From Streptomyces uncialis (lineage in GTDB: Bacteria > Actinomycetota > Actinomycetes > Streptomycetales > Streptomycetaceae): a stretch of 64,000 nt of DNA. A program made the translations under genes and the position numbers. The notes under the pieces were generated by a model, which ran no database searches, was not told the DNA's origin, and saw only the letters and a program-made list of their open reading frames with translations. Shown piece by piece: positions 61,090-64,000 of the stretch. The stretch lies in NCBI RefSeq assembly GCF_001905345.1, contig NZ_LFBV01000003.1:488985-552984 (forward strand), read 5' to 3'. Positions within the stretch are counted from its first letter, which is position 1. The number at the start of each line of letters is the position of its first letter.

Positions 61090-61725
61090 TCAGGCGTGGT
61101 GGAGGGACGCCAGGGCCTCGGACGGGAACGCCGCCGTGGTATCGCCCAGGGCGAGAGCACGATACGTGGCCACCGCGGCCTCCTCCAGATTCATCGCCCG
61201 CCGGAAGGCCATCCCGATGTCCGCACCGAGCGAGGAACACCCGTGGTGGGAGAGCACCATGCAGTCGTGGCGCAGCGCCTGCTCGGCCGCGGCCTCGGCG
61301 AGTTCGTCGGAGCCGTTGGGGTGGTACGGCACCGTACCGACGGAGCGGACGTAGTAGGCGTGGTCGAGGCTGATCAGCCGGATCGGCGCGCCGACCGCGT
61401 CGAGGAGGACCGCGTGCTGGGGGTGCAGATGCACCACGCAGTTGACGTCCGGGCGCACCTGGTACGTGCGCTGGTGCAGCTTCCACTCGCTGGACGGCTT
61501 CGCCGCGCCACCCGTCCGTTCCCCGGCGAGCGTCATCACGGTGAAGTCCGCCTCCTCCAGACGGTCGAGCCAGGTGCCCGCGCCGGTGACGACGAACTCG
61601 TCGCCGCCGGGCAGCCGCGCCGACAGGTTTCCCCCGCTGGCGAGCACCAGTCCGCGTTCCACGGCGATCCGGCCGACCTCGGCCAGCCGCTCGCACAGGT
61701 CCTCGCGGGTATGAACCGGCTTCAC
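61090..61725 (-). CDS. Class II aldolase/epimerase (FucA/AraD-like)
   Basis: A 211-residue zinc aldolase-type protein: LASGGNLSARLPGGDEFVVTGAG, the zinc-ligand motif CVVHLHPQHAV, and LSHHGCSSLGAD for the third His. Likely cleaves or epimerises the phosphorylated sugar made by the kinase. GTG 61725 was chosen (AAAGGA seven bases upstream); an ATGATGTGA just before it gives only a two-codon frame. It lies 55 bases after the regulator gene on the same strand, so the two are probably an operon. Confidence 0.92.
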   Translation of the reverse strand: MKPVHTREDLCERLAEVGRIAVERGLVLASGGNLSARLPGGDEFVVTGAGTWLDRLEEADFTVMTLAGERTGGAAKPSSEWKLHQRTYQVRPDVNCVVHLHPQHAVLLDAVGAPIRLISLDHAYYVRSVGTVPYHPNGSDELAEAAAEQALRHDCMVLSHHGCSSLGADIGMAFRRAMNLEEAAVATYRALALGDTTAAFPSEALASLHHA

Positions 61726-61780
61726 ATCATGTCCTTTCGTACGGCGGCGGGCCGTCGGACGGTCCGGCCGCTCGGGGTGT

Positions 61781-62752
61781 TCATGACGGCGCGTTCGGCG
61801 CCACGCCGGCGGCTGCCAGCAGTTCCTCCGCGGTGGCGGCATCGGTCACCAGGACGTTGATGAGGCCCTGCCGCAGCGCCACCTCCAGGGCCTGGCGTTT
61901 GGCCGCCCCCCGGGCGACCCCGATCCGGACGGGTACCGCCCGCAGCTGCTCCAGGCTCAGTCCGATGAGCCGTTCGTCCACCTCGCCCGGCACGGCGGCG
62001 CCGTCCGCGTCGAAGAAGCGGCCGGAGATGTCCCCCACCGCGCCGCGCGCGCGGATGCCCGCGAGCTCGGTGGCGGTCAGGCCCTGGACGAGCAGACCGG
62101 CGTCGGCGGTCGTCCCGCCGATCCCGGCGATCAGCGCGTCCGCCGAGACCGCGCGTTCCAGGGTTTCCTGGACGGCCGGGTCCTCGCGCCACACCCGGGC
62201 GGCCTCGGCGGAGCGGGCCAGCAGCGGGGCGGGGAGGTGGTAGGCGTGCCCGCCCGCGGCGGCGGCGAAGGCGAGGGCGAGTTCATGGGAGCTGGCGGCC
62301 CGGGAGATACCGCCCTTGCTCCCGGTGAGCGGGACGAAGTTGACGTCCGGGGCGGACGAGGGCCGCAGATGTTCGGGGATCGTGGCGACCGATCCCGACA
62401 GGCCGACCGCGATGGTCGTGCCCTCGTCGAGGAAGGCGCTGACGCAGTCCGCGGCCAGTGCCCCCAGGGAGTGGGCGGCCCGGCTCTCGTCGTCGAAGGC
62501 CGGGCCCACCCATGCCTGCCGCAGGGCGTAGGCGCTGCCCAGGGCCGATTCCAGGCCCACGAACAGATGGTCGTCGCTGTGCACCGTGATCTCCACGATG
62601 CCGACCCGGCGGGCCTCCGCCAGCAGCCGGGTGACCTTGATCCGGGAGAGCCCGCACAGGTCGGCGATCTCCTGGTGGGTCAGTCCGTGCTCGTAGTACA
62701 GCCGCGCGATCTTGCCCAGCGGTGGTCTCTTCTGACCGGTCGCTCTGTCCAT
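61781..62752 (-). CDS. SorC/DeoR-type sugar-binding transcriptional regulator
   Basis: A 323-residue regulator. N-terminal HTH: IARLYYEHGLTHQEIADLCGLSRIKVTRLLAEARRVGIV. The rest is a SorC-type sugar-phosphate sensor domain: TTIAVGLSGSVATIPEHLRP, FVPLTGSKGG, ADALIAGIGGTTADAGLLVQG and GLINVLVTDAATAEELL. ATG 62752 follows GGAGG. It probably binds the shared 32-bp element before the kinase and importer genes and responds to a phosphorylated intermediate of this pathway. Confidence 0.95.
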   Translation of the reverse strand: MDRATGQKRPPLGKIARLYYEHGLTHQEIADLCGLSRIKVTRLLAEARRVGIVEITVHSDDHLFVGLESALGSAYALRQAWVGPAFDDESRAAHSLGALAADCVSAFLDEGTTIAVGLSGSVATIPEHLRPSSAPDVNFVPLTGSKGGISRAASSHELALAFAAAAGGHAYHLPAPLLARSAEAARVWREDPAVQETLERAVSADALIAGIGGTTADAGLLVQGLTATELAGIRARGAVGDISGRFFDADGAAVPGEVDERLIGLSLEQLRAVPVRIGVARGAAKRQALEVALRQGLINVLVTDAATAEELLAAAGVAPNAPS

Positions 62753-62888
62753 CGATCCTCCGTTCGGAGCCTGCTCTGCCGCTTCCGCCGGTCAGGGGGC
62801 CGCTGACCAGCACAGCGGCTGTCGCGTCACCCCGTACGGGGAACCCGCCCGAGGCTTGACAGCCGCAGGGGTGCCACTCATATTACAT

Positions 62889-62920
62889 GCACTTTGGTTC
62901 GATTATTGATCAGATGTTCA
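62889..62920. promoter_or_regulatory. Shared SorC-type operator candidate, importer side
   Basis: A 32-base element beginning GCACTTTGG and ending GATGTTCA, aligned without gaps to the kinase-side element. It lies 29 bases before the MFS ATG in the divergent gap to the regulator gene. Confidence 0.65.
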
Positions 62921-62948
62921 CGCGTCTGTTGTGCACGCCGGAGGACAC

Positions 62949-64000
62949 ATGCCCACCTCGCCCCACCCCACGGCCGGCCCGGCCGTGCCCCGCCCCGGAT
63001 TCCTCGAACGGCAGGGGATCGTCCGGCCGCTCGCCTTCGGCTTCCTCGCCGTGATGCTGTTCATGGTCGGCGACGGCATCGAAGTCGGGTTCCTCTCGCC
63101 CTACCTGGAGTCGCGCGGGCTCTCCGGCAGCGAGGTCGCCCTGCTCTGGACGGTGTACGGCTTCGTCGTCGCCGTCGCGGCCTGGCTCTCCGGCGCGCTC
63201 GCCGAGGCGTGGGGGCCGCGCCGGGTGATGCTGCTGGGCCTCGGTATCTGGGCCGTCTTCGAGGTCCTCTTCCTGACCGTCGGTGTCGCGGCCGGGAACT
63301 ACCCGCTGATGCTCCTCACCTTCGGTATCCGCGGGCTGGGTTACCCCTTCTTCGCGTACGGCTTCCTCGTCTGGATCGCGATGGAGACCCCGGGCGACAA
63401 GCTCAACCGCGCGGTCGGCTGGTACTGGTTCGCCTCCACCATGGGCCTCGGCGTGATCAGCTCCTACTTCGCGGGGGCGGTCATCCCCGTGATCGGCGAG
63501 ATGGCGACCCTGTGGCTGTCCCTCGCCTTCGTCGCCGCCGGTGGTCTGCTGGTGATCTTCCTGGTCCGGGCCCGTGTCACGACCGCTCCCCCGGACTCCA
63601 CCAAGGAGTCCGTCGCCAAGATGTTCGGCGCGCTCACCATCGTCAGGACACATCCCCGGGTGGGCGTCGGAGGTGTGGTCCGGATGATCAACACCCTCTC
63701 GTTCTACGCCTTCGTGGTGTTCCTGACCTCCCATATGGTCAACGACGTCGGTTTCTCCACGGCGCAGTGGCAGACCATCTGGGGCACCATGCTGCTGGCC
63801 AATGTGGCGGCCAATCTGCTGTCCGGGTACGTCGCCGGGTGGATCGGCAGCGTCAACACCGTCGCCTGGGCCGGCGGACTCGGCTGTTTCGTGACCGTGC
63901 TCGCGCTGTACTACGTGCCCGAGGCGGTCGGGCCGAGCTTCGGCATCACCCTGGCCGTGGCCATCGTCTACGGACTGGCGCTCGGCGCGTTCGTCCCGCT
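62949..64000 (+). CDS. MFS sugar/polyol importer (3' end outside window)
   Basis: At least 350 residues of a major facilitator, running off the right edge. The N-terminus is short and Pro-rich, then helices alternate with LSPYLESRGLSGSEVALLW, the motif A-like LAEAWGPRRVMLLGLGIWA, and FGIRGLGYPFFAYGFLVWIAMETP. It is similar to polyol or sugar-alcohol MFS carriers. ATG 62949 has GGAGGA four bases upstream. It is divergent from the SorC-type regulator and carries the shared operator, so it probably imports the substrate of this pathway. Confidence 0.9.
   Translation, partial: MPTSPHPTAGPAVPRPGFLERQGIVRPLAFGFLAVMLFMVGDGIEVGFLSPYLESRGLSGSEVALLWTVYGFVVAVAAWLSGALAEAWGPRRVMLLGLGIWAVFEVLFLTVGVAAGNYPLMLLTFGIRGLGYPFFAYGFLVWIAMETPGDKLNRAVGWYWFASTMGLGVISSYFAGAVIPVIGEMATLWLSLAFVAAGGLLVIFLVRARVTTAPPDSTKESVAKMFGALTIVRTHPRVGVGGVVRMINTLSFYAFVVFLTSHMVNDVGFSTAQWQTIWGTMLLANVAANLLSGYVAGWIGSVNTVAWAGGLGCFVTVLALYYVPEAVGPSFGITLAVAIVYGLALGAFVP

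Overview
This window is very GC-rich, with almost all third codon positions G or C. It carries AfsR/SARP-type and NsdA-like regulators, DmdR-type iron boxes, DasR-like operators and a rare TTA codon. All of this points to a Streptomyces-type actinomycete, in an accessory, secondary-metabolism-rich part of the chromosome.

Layout. (1) Positions 1-9.1 kb, minus strand: the 3' end of a modular type I polyketide cluster. A giant PKS has a decarboxylating KSQ loading module plus one KS-AT-DH-KR-ACP module and runs off the left edge; a transthyretin/5-hydroxyisourate-hydrolase-like gene lies upstream of it. (2) 9.4-10.0 kb: two overlapping small genes (one HicA-like) behind a 26-bp hairpin terminator. 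(3) 10.1-13.0 kb: hydroxamate siderophore tailoring genes (MbtH, ornithine N-hydroxylase, formyltransferase) around a divergent promoter with two iron boxes. (4) 13.2-19.2 kb: a GyrI-like protein, a DHA2-type exporter and a divergent SARP/NB-ARC/TPR regulator. (5) 19.3-29.0 kb: ferric-siderophore uptake and release (binding lipoprotein, siderophore-interacting reductase, two permeases, ATPase) divergent from a two-gene ABC exporter, with one iron box between them and an AraC regulator at the end. The NRPS expected to build the siderophore is not in the window.

(6) 29.1-37.9 kb: mixed genes, namely a small unknown protein, a methyltransferase, a frameshifted P450-like remnant, a cis-prenyltransferase, an NsdA-like regulator, a membrane protein, an alpha/beta hydrolase and a PBP-like lipoprotein that has lost its catalytic motifs. 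(7) 38.0-46.4 kb: the most interesting region. A small RNA gene with a tRNA-like fold, its own promoter and a terminator sits beside a compact cluster. The cluster holds a phosphopantetheinyl transferase, a free-standing carrier protein and an amino acid:carrier-protein ligase (a class II aminoacyl-tRNA-synthetase relative) on the minus strand. Divergent from these are a PhyH-type dioxygenase, a DUF6271-like protein, a stand-alone condensation-domain protein and an MFS exporter. Two DasR-like operators lie in the divergent promoter. This looks like a minimal single-carrier-protein aminoacyl pathway whose product I do not recognise.

(8) 46.5-57.2 kb: a secreted subtilisin, a nitroreductase and a MarR regulator with three matching operators, a luciferase-like/hemerythrin fusion, a chimeric Tc-toxin pseudogene, and a second DHA2 exporter divergent from an AraC regulator. 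(9) 57.5-64 kb: a sugar or polyol catabolic set (FGGY kinase, 2-hydroxyacid dehydrogenase, class II aldolase, SorC-type regulator, MFS importer running off the right edge). A shared 32-bp operator-like element precedes both the kinase and the importer, and a 0.9-kb block of dispersed palindromic repeats lies between convergent genes.

All functional calls come from reading motifs by eye. No database search was run.
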